A stretch of 45,685 nt of DNA, from assembly GCA_045605445.1 (NCBI GenBank), contig JAZUPZ010000026.1, forward strand, positions 1 to 45,685, given 5' to 3'. This document shows, piece after piece, positions 25,224 through 33,441 of this stretch (its first letter is position 1; every line of letters starts with the position of its first letter). The stretch comes from CAZMHL01 sp045605445 (GTDB lineage: Bacteria > Bacillota > Clostridia > RGIG6154). The notes under the pieces are model-generated. The model made no database searches, was not told the origin of the DNA, and saw only the letters and a list, made by a program, of their open reading frames with translations. The position numbers and the translations under genes are program-made.

Positions 25224-25248
25224 CAAAATATAAAGTATGGTTTATAAT
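25220..25248 (+). promoter_or_regulatory. Consensus sigma-A promoter of the ylxM-ffh-rpsP operon
   Basis: TTGACA (25220-25225), a 17-base spacer and TATAAT (25243-25248) match consensus exactly. The -35 overlaps the UPF0182 stop codon at 25221-25223. Confidence 0.92.
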
Positions 25249-25280
25249 AGCTGTAAAGTGTTTTGCTTTACAGCTATTAT
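25244..25280. promoter_or_regulatory. Perfect 15-bp inverted repeat across the ylxM -10 and leader
   Basis: ATAATAGCTGTAAAG (25244-25258) and CTTTACAGCTATTAT (25266-25280) are exact inverted copies around a 7-base centre. The left arm includes most of the -10 and the right arm ends next to the GAGG ribosome-binding site (25281-25284). It is a candidate operator. It lacks a T-tract, so it is not a terminator. Confidence 0.6.
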
Positions 25281-25292
25281 GAGGTTCACGCT

Positions 25293-25631
25293 ATGGAAAA
25301 CGAATTGTTTGTGTCGGTGCTGTTTGATTATTATTCAGAGCTTCTGACAGAAAGACAAAGAGATATTTTTGAAATGTATGTGAATAAAAACCTGTCTTTA
25401 AGTGAAATTGCGGAAAATCTCGGAATTTCAAGGCAGGGAGTAAGAGACGGACTTGTAAAGGCTGAAAAGGCTTTAATCGAATATGAAGAAAAGCTTAGCA
25501 TTCACAAAAAAAATCAAAAGCTTTCCGGTCTTCTTGAAGATTTAAAGAATCTGGTTTCGGATACGGAGATGTCCGAACAAAAGAGAGAAGAAATTCAGAA
25601 TCTTACAAACCTTATTGATGAACTTATTTAG
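25293..25631 (+). CDS. ylxM: YlxM-family helix-turn-helix protein
   Basis: This 112-residue protein resembles sigma-70 region 4: LLTERQRDIFEMYVNKNLSL then EIAENLGISRQGVRDGLVKA is the helix-turn-helix, followed by a coiled-coil C-terminus. YlxM proteins sit directly before ffh in many Firmicutes and are linked by position to the SRP pathway; in streptococci the protein is reported to interact with SRP components. The frame opens at 25263, inside the palindrome, but GAGG at 25281-25284 is 8 bases before the ATG at 25293, which I take as the start. ffh follows 11 bases after the stop codon. Confidence 0.87.
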   Translation: MENELFVSVLFDYYSELLTERQRDIFEMYVNKNLSLSEIAENLGISRQGVRDGLVKAEKALIEYEEKLSIHKKNQKLSGLLEDLKNLVSDTEMSEQKREEIQNLTNLIDELI

Positions 25632-25642
25632 AGGAGAATATA

Positions 25643-26983
25643 ATGGCATTTGATAGCTTAAGCGATAAGCTTGCGGAAGTTTTTAAAAAGATTAAAGGCC
25701 GCGGCAAGGTTTCCGAAGCAGATGTTAAGGAAGCTATGCGAATGGTTAAAATGGCGCTTCTGGAAGCAGACGTTAACTTCAGAGTAGTAAAGAATTTTAT
25801 AAATTCCGTTACCGAAAAAGCCGTAGGGTCAGAGGTTCTTGAAAGCTTAACTCCGGGACAGCAGGTAATTAAGATTGTAAATGAAGAGCTCGTATCTCTT
25901 ATGGGAGGTAAGGAGCATAAACCTGTTATCTCTTCCAAAAGCCCAACGGTTTATATGATGATGGGACTTCAGGGTGCGGGTAAAACCACAACCTGTGCCA
26001 AAATGGCAAAATATTTTTCAAAACAGAATAAAAAATCGCTCCTTGCAGCCTGCGACGTTTACAGACCTGCGGCAATAAAACAGCTTCAGGTAGTAGGTGA
26101 ACAGGTTGGCGCGGCGGTGTTTACTCTTGATATAAAAGACCCGGTTGAAATTGCAAAGCAGGCGGTTGATTATGCAAGAAAAAATGCCCTTGATATTGTA
26201 ATTCTTGATACAGCCGGAAGACTTCATATCGATGAAGAACTTATGGACGAGCTGAAGAAAATCAAGGAAACCGCAAATCCGGAGCAGACATATCTTGTTC
26301 TCGACTCAATGACGGGTCAGGATGCGGTTAACACAGCTAAATCCTTTGATGAACAAATTGGAATCGATGCTTCAATTCTTACCAAGCTTGACGGTGACAC
26401 CAGAGGAGGTGCGGCTCTTTCGCTTAATGCAGTTGTGGGAAAACCCATTGTGTTCTGCGGTATGGGCGAAAAGCTGGACGACCTTGAAATTTTTTATCCC
26501 GACAGAATGGCATCAAGAATTCTCGGAATGGGAGATATCCTTTCTCTTATTGACAAGGCTCAGGAGGCTTTTGATGAGAAAAAAGCCCTTGAAATGGAAA
26601 AGAAAATCCGTTCAAATTCCTTTGACCTTAACGATTTTCTTGAGCAGTTCAATCAAATGAAAAATATGGGTCCTCTCGATCAGCTTATGGGAATGATTCC
26701 CGGTATGAATTCAAAGGCTCTTAAAAATGTAAGTATAGACGAAAGAAAAATGGCTCAGACAGAGGCAATAATAAAGTCTATGACGAAAGCAGAAAGAGAA
26801 AAACCCGAAATCATCAATTTCAGCAGAAGAAAGAGAATTGCAGAGGGAAGCGGAACAACCGTGTCTCAGGTAAATGCTCTTTTGAAGCAGTTTGAACAAA
26901 TGCAGAAAATGATGAAGCAGTTTACAAATCCGAAGGCAATGAAGGCTTTCGGCAGAAAAGGGAAGTTTAATTTTCCGTTTTAG
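25643..26983 (+). CDS. ffh: Signal recognition particle protein Ffh
   Basis: This 446-residue GTPase binds signal sequences and SRP RNA and brings ribosomes to FtsY. The NG domain has GLQGAGKTTTCAKMAKY (G1), DTAGRLHIDEELMDEL (G3) and TKLDGDTRGGAALS (G4-G5). The M domain (about 300-440) is Met-rich (LDQLMGMIPGMNSKAL, then QMQKMMKQF) and has the RRKRIAEGSGTTVSQVN loop that contacts SRP RNA. Length is normal. GAGGAG lies upstream of the ATG. No SRP RNA gene was recognised in the window. Confidence 0.98.
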   Translation: MAFDSLSDKLAEVFKKIKGRGKVSEADVKEAMRMVKMALLEADVNFRVVKNFINSVTEKAVGSEVLESLTPGQQVIKIVNEELVSLMGGKEHKPVISSKSPTVYMMMGLQGAGKTTTCAKMAKYFSKQNKKSLLAACDVYRPAAIKQLQVVGEQVGAAVFTLDIKDPVEIAKQAVDYARKNALDIVILDTAGRLHIDEELMDELKKIKETANPEQTYLVLDSMTGQDAVNTAKSFDEQIGIDASILTKLDGDTRGGAALSLNAVVGKPIVFCGMGEKLDDLEIFYPDRMASRILGMGDILSLIDKAQEAFDEKKALEMEKKIRSNSFDLNDFLEQFNQMKNMGPLDQLMGMIPGMNSKALKNVSIDERKMAQTEAIIKSMTKAEREKPEIINFSRRKRIAEGSGTTVSQVNALLKQFEQMQKMMKQFTNPKAMKAFGRKGKFNFPF

Positions 26984-27025
26984 GAATTAAATTATATTTT
27001 ATTTTAAATTTAGGAGGAAATAAAA

Positions 27026-27271
27026 ATGGCAGTAAAAATCAGATTAAGAAGAATGGGTTCAAAGAAAGCTCCTTTCTACAGAGTAGTAGTAGCAGATTCA
27101 AGATACCCAAGAGATGGTAGATTTATCGAAGAAATCGGTACCTACAATCCTTTGACAGATCCTGCAACAATCAACATCAATGCAGACAAAGCAGCAGAAT
27201 GGATCAAAAACGGAGCTCAGCCTACAGATACTGTTAAAGCTATGCTCAAAAAAATTGATGTTATAAAATAA
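27026..27271 (+). CDS. rpsP: 30S ribosomal protein S16
   Basis: This 81-residue protein of the small ribosomal subunit opens with MAVKIRLRRMGSKKAPFYRV, the family N-terminal signature, then VVADSRYPRDGRFIEEIGTY. AGGAGG lies 8 bases before the ATG. Codon use is markedly more biased than in its neighbours (many AGA, GCA and CCT), as expected of a highly expressed gene. Next in the operon is khpA, 14 bases on. Confidence 0.98.
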   Translation: MAVKIRLRRMGSKKAPFYRVVVADSRYPRDGRFIEEIGTYNPLTDPATININADKAAEWIKNGAQPTDTVKAMLKKIDVIK

Positions 27272-27285
27272 TCAGGAGAAAAATA

Positions 27286-27513
27286 ATGCAGGAATTACTT
27301 ATGGAAATTGCCAAGTCTCTTGTTAATAATCCCGACGAAGTAAGAGTTGAAACCGTAGAAAAAGAAAATCTTACAGTTCTTCAGCTTTACGTTGCAAAGG
27401 ATGATATGGGCAAGGTAATCGGCAAAAAAGGCAGAATAGCTCATGCTATCAGAACAATAATGAAATCAAACTCAGTCAGCGGCGGAAAGAAAATCGCTGT
27501 TGATATAATGTAA
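27286..27513 (+). CDS. khpA: KH-domain RNA-binding protein KhpA
   Basis: This 75-residue single KH domain (YlqC in Bacillus) carries the GxxG loop in GKVIGKKGRIAHAIRTIM. With its partner KhpB (not in this window) it binds RNAs and affects cell elongation and division in streptococci. The place between rpsP and rimM is highly conserved in Firmicutes. GGAG lies 9 bases before the ATG, and rimM begins 3 bases after the stop codon. Confidence 0.95.
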   Translation: MQELLMEIAKSLVNNPDEVRVETVEKENLTVLQLYVAKDDMGKVIGKKGRIAHAIRTIMKSNSVSGGKKIAVDIM

Positions 27514-27516
27514 GCT

Positions 27517-28005
27517 ATGAAACAGCTTGAAATAGGTAAAGTATGTAATGTCCATGGGTTACGAGGCGCAGTCAAAGTAATCCCATGGACTGACTATCCT
27601 GAAGTGTTTGAAGAAATAGAGTCGGTAATAGTAAACGGCAAAGAGTACGGAATCTCTTCGGTGCAGTATCAGAAGGCAAATGTTATTCTGAAGCTGAAAG
27701 GAATAGATTCTGTTTCTGATGCAGAAAATTTAAGAGATGTTGTTTTAAAGTGCGACCGTAAACAGCTTGAAGAGCTTGAAGAGGGAACCTATTACGTTGC
27801 AGACCTTGTGGGCTGCCGAGTTTTTGAAAACGAACAGCTTCTCGGTGAGCTGACATATGTTATGCCAAATGCAGGTGCCGACGTTTATGAAATCAGATCA
27901 GAGGATAATAAGACAATTTATCTGCCTGCTGTAAGGGAGAATATTTTGTCTGTTGATATTGAAAATAAAATAATAAAAGTAAAACTTCCGGAGGGATTGG
28001 TATAA
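27517..28005 (+). CDS. rimM: Ribosome maturation factor RimM
   Basis: This 162-residue factor helps assemble the head of the 30S subunit and binds S19. The N-terminal RimM barrel opens with LEIGKVCNVHGLRGAVKV, and the C-terminal PRC-barrel includes GTYYVADLVGCRV and the conserved IYLPAVRENILSVDIENK. It starts 3 bases after khpA and shares one base of its stop codon with the trmD ATG, so translation is coupled. Confidence 0.96.
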   Translation: MKQLEIGKVCNVHGLRGAVKVIPWTDYPEVFEEIESVIVNGKEYGISSVQYQKANVILKLKGIDSVSDAENLRDVVLKCDRKQLEELEEGTYYVADLVGCRVFENEQLLGELTYVMPNAGADVYEIRSEDNKTIYLPAVRENILSVDIENKIIKVKLPEGLV

Positions 28006-29516
28006 TGAAAATTGATATTCTTACACTTTTTCCGGAAGTTTTTTCTTCTGTTCTTGATACGAGTATTCTGGGAAGAGCAAAGGAAAAAGGAATAATTGAG
28101 CTTAATTATATAAACATCAGGGAATATACCCTTGATAAGCATAACAGAGTTGATGATTACCCCTATGGCGGCGGAGCAGGAATGCTTCTTAAAACTCAGC
28201 CCCTCTGTTATGCCTATGAAGATATTCTTTCAAAGGCGGAAAAAAGACCCAAAACGGTATATATGTCTCCCAGGGGAAAGGTGTTTAACCAGAGCGTTGC
28301 AAAGGAGCTTGCAAAGGAAGAACATATTGTTCTTATTTGCGGGCACTATGAGGGCATTGACCAGAGAGTTGTTGATGAAATCTGCGACTTTGAGCTTTCT
28401 GTGGGCGATTTTGTTTTAACGGGCGGCGAGCTTGCGGCTATGATTGTAACCGATGCGGTTTCAAGACTTGTGCCGGGAGTTTTGTCCTCGGAGGTAAGCT
28501 ATGAGGACGAATCTCATTATAACGGGCTCCTTGAATATCCTCAGTATACAAGACCTGCGGTTTTTCATAACCAAAAGGTTCCCGATGTGCTTCTTTCGGG
28601 AAATCAGAAGGAAATTGACAGGTTCAGAAAAGAAAAATCTGCAGAGCTTACAAAAAAAGTGCGACCCGATTTGTTTGCCCTTTCAGGGGTTGAATATAAG
28701 CCCTCCTGTCCGGATGTGAAAATTCCCGATGTTAAATTTAAGCTTGAGGTTGTTTGTGAAAACGAAAGCAATAAAAATAAAATAACCTCGCAGATAATGC
28801 TTCAGCTTGAAAAAAGAGGAATAGCGGGAAATGTCTGCTCTTCCGGTTACGGTGCGGTGGTTATAGTTTCCTGCGGCAGGGCAGACAAAGCCTTAAAAAA
28901 AGATGCTCCCGTTTTCCTTTGCGGTTATCTTTCTGCCGAAGTGCGGGAGGTTGAGTTTGACTATGACTATGATTATATGCCGGAAAGTGCCATGTTGTCT
29001 CCCGTTGAAATTTCCGGGGAAATATTTAAATTTTTAATGGCAGTAAGCCTTAAAGAAAAAGGTGTTTCTCTGAATCTTACGGAACAGGCTCCGGCAGAAG
29101 TTGAATTTGTAAGCAAAATCCCCTACGAGCTTTATGAAAACCATGTTGAAAAGCTAAAGGAATATAAAAGCGACGATGTTTTTGTTGTAAAACACAATAA
29201 AAATGTCTTGTCGGGATATGTTACGCTCCTTTCAACCAATGGAGGAGTAAGTATTATTCAGGGTAAGGCTTTTGATATAAAATCAAAAAAATACGGAAAA
29301 ATGTCTCTAGTATGTGCAGAAGGTCTTGGCAGTTATTTTACAGATGTAATCGTGAAAAACAACGCCCTTAAAAGCTTTACTGCAATAAACGGAAAATTCG
29401 GAGAGATATTATGCGCCGGAGCAGCCCTTGCGGGAGAAGAATTTTCCTGCCCGTATATTTTTGAAAAAAAACGAATATATCATACAGATAATCTTGAATT
29501 CTTCGGTCAGATTTGA
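28005..29516 (+). CDS. trmD: tRNA (guanine-37-N1)-methyltransferase TrmD with a long extra C-terminal region
   Basis: The first ~230 residues are a complete TrmD, which methylates G37 of tRNAs and prevents frameshifting. The deep-knot SAM site reads LICGHYEGIDQRVVDE then ELSVGDFVLTGGELA, and the domain ends near KKVRPDLFALSG. TrmD is normally 230-260 residues, but this frame continues to 503 without a break. The extra ~270 residues (from about VEYKPSCPD) match no domain I know. They look folded, with alternating strands and helices such as GYGAVVIVSCGRA and LSGYVTLLSTNGGVSIIQG. No internal ribosome-binding site and start is obvious at the junction, so a fusion is likelier than two genes. GGAGGG precedes the ATG. 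Confidence 0.9.
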   Translation: MKIDILTLFPEVFSSVLDTSILGRAKEKGIIELNYINIREYTLDKHNRVDDYPYGGGAGMLLKTQPLCYAYEDILSKAEKRPKTVYMSPRGKVFNQSVAKELAKEEHIVLICGHYEGIDQRVVDEICDFELSVGDFVLTGGELAAMIVTDAVSRLVPGVLSSEVSYEDESHYNGLLEYPQYTRPAVFHNQKVPDVLLSGNQKEIDRFRKEKSAELTKKVRPDLFALSGVEYKPSCPDVKIPDVKFKLEVVCENESNKNKITSQIMLQLEKRGIAGNVCSSGYGAVVIVSCGRADKALKKDAPVFLCGYLSAEVREVEFDYDYDYMPESAMLSPVEISGEIFKFLMAVSLKEKGVSLNLTEQAPAEVEFVSKIPYELYENHVEKLKEYKSDDVFVVKHNKNVLSGYVTLLSTNGGVSIIQGKAFDIKSKKYGKMSLVCAEGLGSYFTDVIVKNNALKSFTAINGKFGEILCAGAALAGEEFSCPYIFEKKRIYHTDNLEFFGQI

Positions 29517-29561
29517 TATAATTACTTTTAATTACTATTTTTAGGAAAGGAGTTGCCTGAA

Positions 29562-31250
29562 ATGACTACAAAGTGGATAGTGTCCGATGTTCCTTCGGTT
29601 GAAAAAATCGATGAAATAACCAACGGGCTTGGAACAAGCAGAATTGTTTCTGCCATTCTTGCGGTGCGTGGCTTTGATGAAAAAAGCGCAAAGTCTTATG
29701 TAAAAAAAGAGCTGTCTGCAATGTATGACCCCTACCTTATCAAGGATATGGATAAGGCGGTAAAAAGAATCAGACAGGCAATTTCCAATAACGAAAAAAT
29801 AACTGTTTTCGGCGACTATGATGCGGACGGAGTAACCTCCTGTGCGCTTCTTGTTTTATGCCTTAAAGAACTTGGCTGTCAGGCAGATTATTATATTCCT
29901 GACAGAGAAACCGAGGGCTACGGTGTTTCAAAGAGTTCCGTTGACCTTATAAAAGCGAGAAAAACAGACCTTATTCTTACCGTTGACTGCGGCATAACAG
30001 CCGTAGAAGAGTGTGAATATGCGAAATCTCTCGGCATTGAAATGATAATAACCGACCATCACGAGTGCTCCGGCGAAATTCCGGATGCGGTTGCGGTGAT
30101 CGACTCTAAGCAAAACGAATGCGGCTATCCTTTTAAATACCTTGCGGGAGTAGGCGTTGCCCTTAAGCTTGCTCAGGCTCTGCTGGAAGAAAAATATTCC
30201 TGTGAGCAAACGGCTGAAATGTATTCTGAGCTTGCAATGATAGGCTCTGTTGCCGATATTGTTCCTCTTGTTGATGAAAACAGAATAATATGTGATACTG
30301 GTCTTAAAAAAATAAAAACCACGAAAAATCACGGTATAAAAGCTCTTCTTGATGTTTCGGGAATTGAGCCGGACAGTATTTCCGCTTCAAAAATAGGATT
30401 CATCTTTGCTCCTAAAATAAATGCGGTGGGCAGGCTTGAAAATGCTTCAAGAGCGATTGAACTTTTCCTTTCTCAAAGCTATGAGGAGGCTTATGAAATC
30501 GCAAATGAAATGAATGAATATAATATAAAGAGACAAAAGATAGAGGCAGATATTCTTGAAGAAGCGGAACAAATGCTTCTGAAAAGAGGTAACAACGACA
30601 AGGTGATTGTTCTTTGTGATAAAAACTGGCACCACGGCGTAGTTGGAATAGTTTCTTCAAGACTTGCAAAAAAATATATGAAGCCCTGTATTCTTATTTC
30701 TGTGGGTACAGACGGGCTTTACAAAGGCTCAGGAAGAAGCGTTAACGGTTTTTCAATTTACGATGCCCTTGATTATTCAAAGGATGAGCTTGTTTCCTTC
30801 GGCGGTCATGAGCTTGCCGTGGGACTTACTCTTGAATATGAGAAAATTGATTCCTTCAGGGAAAAAATAAATGAATATGCAGAAAAAAATCTTACGGAGG
30901 AGATGTCCGTTTCTACAATAGTTGCAGACTGTGAAATGCGCGGAAGACATATGAATATGTCGGTTGCGGAAGAGCTTCAGCTTATGCAGCCTTACGGAAC
31001 GGGAAATCTTCAGCCGGTGTTCTATATAAAAAATCTTACTGTGCAGAAGGTGCTTCCCATAGGAAACGAAAAGCAGCACCTTAAGCTTCAACTGCTGAAA
31101 GACGGAGTTTCCGTCGGAGCTGTAGCCTTCGGATTCGGTAAAAACAACAAAATTGCCTTTAACGATGTAATTTCGGTAATGGCGTGTCTTGATGTTAACG
31201 AATTCCGCGGAGTGAGAAGCGTTCAGCTCAGAATTATTGATATAAAGTAG
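29562..31250 (+). CDS. recJ: Single-stranded-DNA-specific exonuclease RecJ
   Basis: This 562-residue DHH-family nuclease degrades single-stranded DNA 5' to 3' in recombination and mismatch or base-excision repair. DHH motifs are visible: FGDYDADGVTSCALL (metal ligands), LTVDCGITAVEE, IITDHHECSGEIPDA and the GVGVALKLAQAL region. The DHHA1 domain holds KYMKPCILISVG and GSGRSVNGFSIYDAL, then an OB-like C-terminus. The frame opens at TTG 29553, but GGAAAGGAG leaves 9 bases to the ATG at 29562, giving MTTKWIV. relA begins right after its stop codon. Confidence 0.95.
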   Translation: MTTKWIVSDVPSVEKIDEITNGLGTSRIVSAILAVRGFDEKSAKSYVKKELSAMYDPYLIKDMDKAVKRIRQAISNNEKITVFGDYDADGVTSCALLVLCLKELGCQADYYIPDRETEGYGVSKSSVDLIKARKTDLILTVDCGITAVEECEYAKSLGIEMIITDHHECSGEIPDAVAVIDSKQNECGYPFKYLAGVGVALKLAQALLEEKYSCEQTAEMYSELAMIGSVADIVPLVDENRIICDTGLKKIKTTKNHGIKALLDVSGIEPDSISASKIGFIFAPKINAVGRLENASRAIELFLSQSYEEAYEIANEMNEYNIKRQKIEADILEEAEQMLLKRGNNDKVIVLCDKNWHHGVVGIVSSRLAKKYMKPCILISVGTDGLYKGSGRSVNGFSIYDALDYSKDELVSFGGHELAVGLTLEYEKIDSFREKINEYAEKNLTEEMSVSTIVADCEMRGRHMNMSVAEELQLMQPYGTGNLQPVFYIKNLTVQKVLPIGNEKQHLKLQLLKDGVSVGAVAFGFGKNNKIAFNDVISVMACLDVNEFRGVRSVQLRIIDIK

Positions 31251-31259
31251 GTGAGCATA

Positions 31260-33428
31260 TTGGACAGAGAATGTCTTGAACTTATTGACAAAGTCAAAAA
31301 ATACAGCAATAATGCAAACGAAAAGTTAATAGAACAGGCATATAACACCGCCAAAAAAGCTCACGGAGACCAGCTGCGCTATTCGGGAGAGCCTTATTTT
31401 GTTCATCCTTATCAGGTTGCAACAATTCTTACGGAGCTTGAAATGGACAGCGAAACAATTGCGGCAGGCCTGCTTCACGATATTGTTGAGGATACGGAAT
31501 ATACAACCGAAAGAATGATTGAAGAATTCGGTACTGAGGTTTCCGCTCTTGTTGAGGGTGTAACAAAGCTTGCAAAAATTCCTTATAAGAGCAAAAGTAA
31601 GGAACAGCAGCAGATAGAAAACTTAAGAAAAATGTTCCTTGCAATGGCAGATGATATAAGGGTTATAATCATAAAGCTTGCCGACAGGCTTCATAATATG
31701 CGAACCCTTAAAAGTATGAGAGAGGATAAACAGAGAGAGAAAGCAAAAGAGGTTCTTGATGTTTATGCGCCTCTTGCTCACAGACTTGGTATTTCAAAAG
31801 TCAAGTGGGAGCTTGAAGATCTCGCTTTAAGATTTCTCGATCCGGTTGCATATTATGAAATTGTTGAGAGTATAAATCAAAAAAAGGCAGAAAGAGATAA
31901 TTACATCAGCGACATAATGGAAAACGTGTCGAAAAAAGTTGAAGAACTGGGCGTAAAATACAGAATAGACGGCAGAGCAAAGCATTTTTACAGTATTTTC
32001 AGAAAAATGTATGCTCAGAATAAGAGTATAGATGAAATTTACGACCTTTTTGCCGTAAGAATAATTGTTGATTCCATTGCAGAATGTTACGCAGTTCTCG
32101 GTGTTGTTCACGAAAATTATAAGCCAATTCCGGGAAGATTCAAAGATTATATTGCAATGCCTAAGCCCAATATGTATCAGTCTCTGCATACAACGGTTAT
32201 CGGTCCCGGAGGAACAACCTTTGAAATTCAGATAAGAACCTGGGATATGCACAGAACCGCTGAATACGGTATTGCGGCGCACTGGAAATATAAAGAGGGA
32301 ACAAGAAAAAGTGGAAAAGACGATGACAAGCTTGAATGGGTAAGGCAAATGCTTGAGGTTCAGAAGGACCTGTCAAATACCGATTCGGAGGAGTTTCTTA
32401 AAACTCTTAAAATAGACTTGTTTTCCGATGAGATTTTTGTGTTCACCCCAAAGGGCGACGTTATAAACCTTCCTGCGGGCTCCTGTGCCATTGACCTTGC
32501 CTATGCAATTCACAGCGCCATTGGTAATCAGATGATAGGCGCAAAAATCAACGGAAAAATAGCAACAATTGACCAGAAACTCAAAACGGGGGATATTATT
32601 CAGATTCTAACCTCCTCATCTCACGGTCCCAGCAAGGACTGGCTTAAATTTGTAAAAACCTCTCAGGCGAGAAATAAAATAAATCAGTGGTTTAAAACTC
32701 ATAACAGAGAAGAAAATATCGCCAAGGGTAAGGATATTGTTGATAAAGAAGTAAGAAAAGCAGATATCGAAGGCATTAACGAGTTCAAGGAAAAGTTTGC
32801 TCTTGAAGCAACGAAAAAGTTTGCACTTAATACTGCCGACGATATGTATGCGGCTCTTGGCTATGAAGGTCCTCTTTCAGCTAAAATTTACAAAAAGCTG
32901 AAGGATGAAATAAAAAAGGTTACCGTTAAAACCGATGGTACAAAAACCCAAAAAACCACAAATAAAAGAAATGCTTCTGGAAACGGCGTTACCGTAAGGG
33001 GAATAGAGCATTGCCTTGTTCGTCTTTCAAAATGCTGTAATCCTGTTCCCGGCGATGAAATTGTGGGTTATGTAACCAGAGGCAGAGGTGTTTCGGTTCA
33101 CAGAAAAGACTGTACCAATGTTACAAATGCTTCTCATAATGAAAGCATAAGAATGATAGAAGTGCTCTGGGATAACACTACAGGAGATTCCTATAATGCC
33201 GATCTGCTTCTTTACTCTGTAAACAGAAGCAATCTTCTTCTTGAAATTGCCGCAGAGCTTTCCAATATGAAGGTGGTTGTAAACGGAGTAAATGCCCGTG
33301 TCGACAAAAATAATATGTGTGTAATTGACCTTGCTATCGAGGTTTCAAAGGTCAGCGAGCTTGAAACGGTAATTAAAAAGCTTAAAAACATCTCAGGTGT
33401 TTATGAAATAACAAGAAACAACAAATAA
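31260..33428 (+). CDS. relA: Bifunctional (p)ppGpp synthetase/hydrolase, Rel family
   Basis: This enzyme of about 722 residues makes and breaks the stringent-response alarmone. The hydrolase HD domain is intact (FVHPYQVATIL, LLHDIVEDT, KLADRLHNMRTL). The synthetase domain is intact (GRAKHFYSIFRKM, DLFAVRIIVDS, YIAMPKPNMYQSLHTTVIG). TGS (EIFVFTPKGDVINLPAGSCA), zinc-finger (LSKCCNPVPGDEIVG) and ACT domains follow, so it is the long ribosome-sensing Rel. The frame opens with GTG at 31251, directly after the recJ stop. TTG at 31260 has AGGTGAG just upstream and is my choice, giving MDRECLELID. A GTG start would add only three residues. Confidence 0.96.
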   Translation: MDRECLELIDKVKKYSNNANEKLIEQAYNTAKKAHGDQLRYSGEPYFVHPYQVATILTELEMDSETIAAGLLHDIVEDTEYTTERMIEEFGTEVSALVEGVTKLAKIPYKSKSKEQQQIENLRKMFLAMADDIRVIIIKLADRLHNMRTLKSMREDKQREKAKEVLDVYAPLAHRLGISKVKWELEDLALRFLDPVAYYEIVESINQKKAERDNYISDIMENVSKKVEELGVKYRIDGRAKHFYSIFRKMYAQNKSIDEIYDLFAVRIIVDSIAECYAVLGVVHENYKPIPGRFKDYIAMPKPNMYQSLHTTVIGPGGTTFEIQIRTWDMHRTAEYGIAAHWKYKEGTRKSGKDDDKLEWVRQMLEVQKDLSNTDSEEFLKTLKIDLFSDEIFVFTPKGDVINLPAGSCAIDLAYAIHSAIGNQMIGAKINGKIATIDQKLKTGDIIQILTSSSHGPSKDWLKFVKTSQARNKINQWFKTHNREENIAKGKDIVDKEVRKADIEGINEFKEKFALEATKKFALNTADDMYAALGYEGPLSAKIYKKLKDEIKKVTVKTDGTKTQKTTNKRNASGNGVTVRGIEHCLVRLSKCCNPVPGDEIVGYVTRGRGVSVHRKDCTNVTNASHNESIRMIEVLWDNTTGDSYNADLLLYSVNRSNLLLEIAAELSNMKVVVNGVNARVDKNNMCVIDLAIEVSKVSELETVIKKLKNISGVYEITRNNK

Positions 33429-33441
33429 AGGAGACATAAAG

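Noticed and set aside
25244..25280. Inverted repeat considered as the UPF0182 terminator
   Set aside because: There is no T-tract, and it is embedded in an exact-consensus promoter, so an operator is the better reading.
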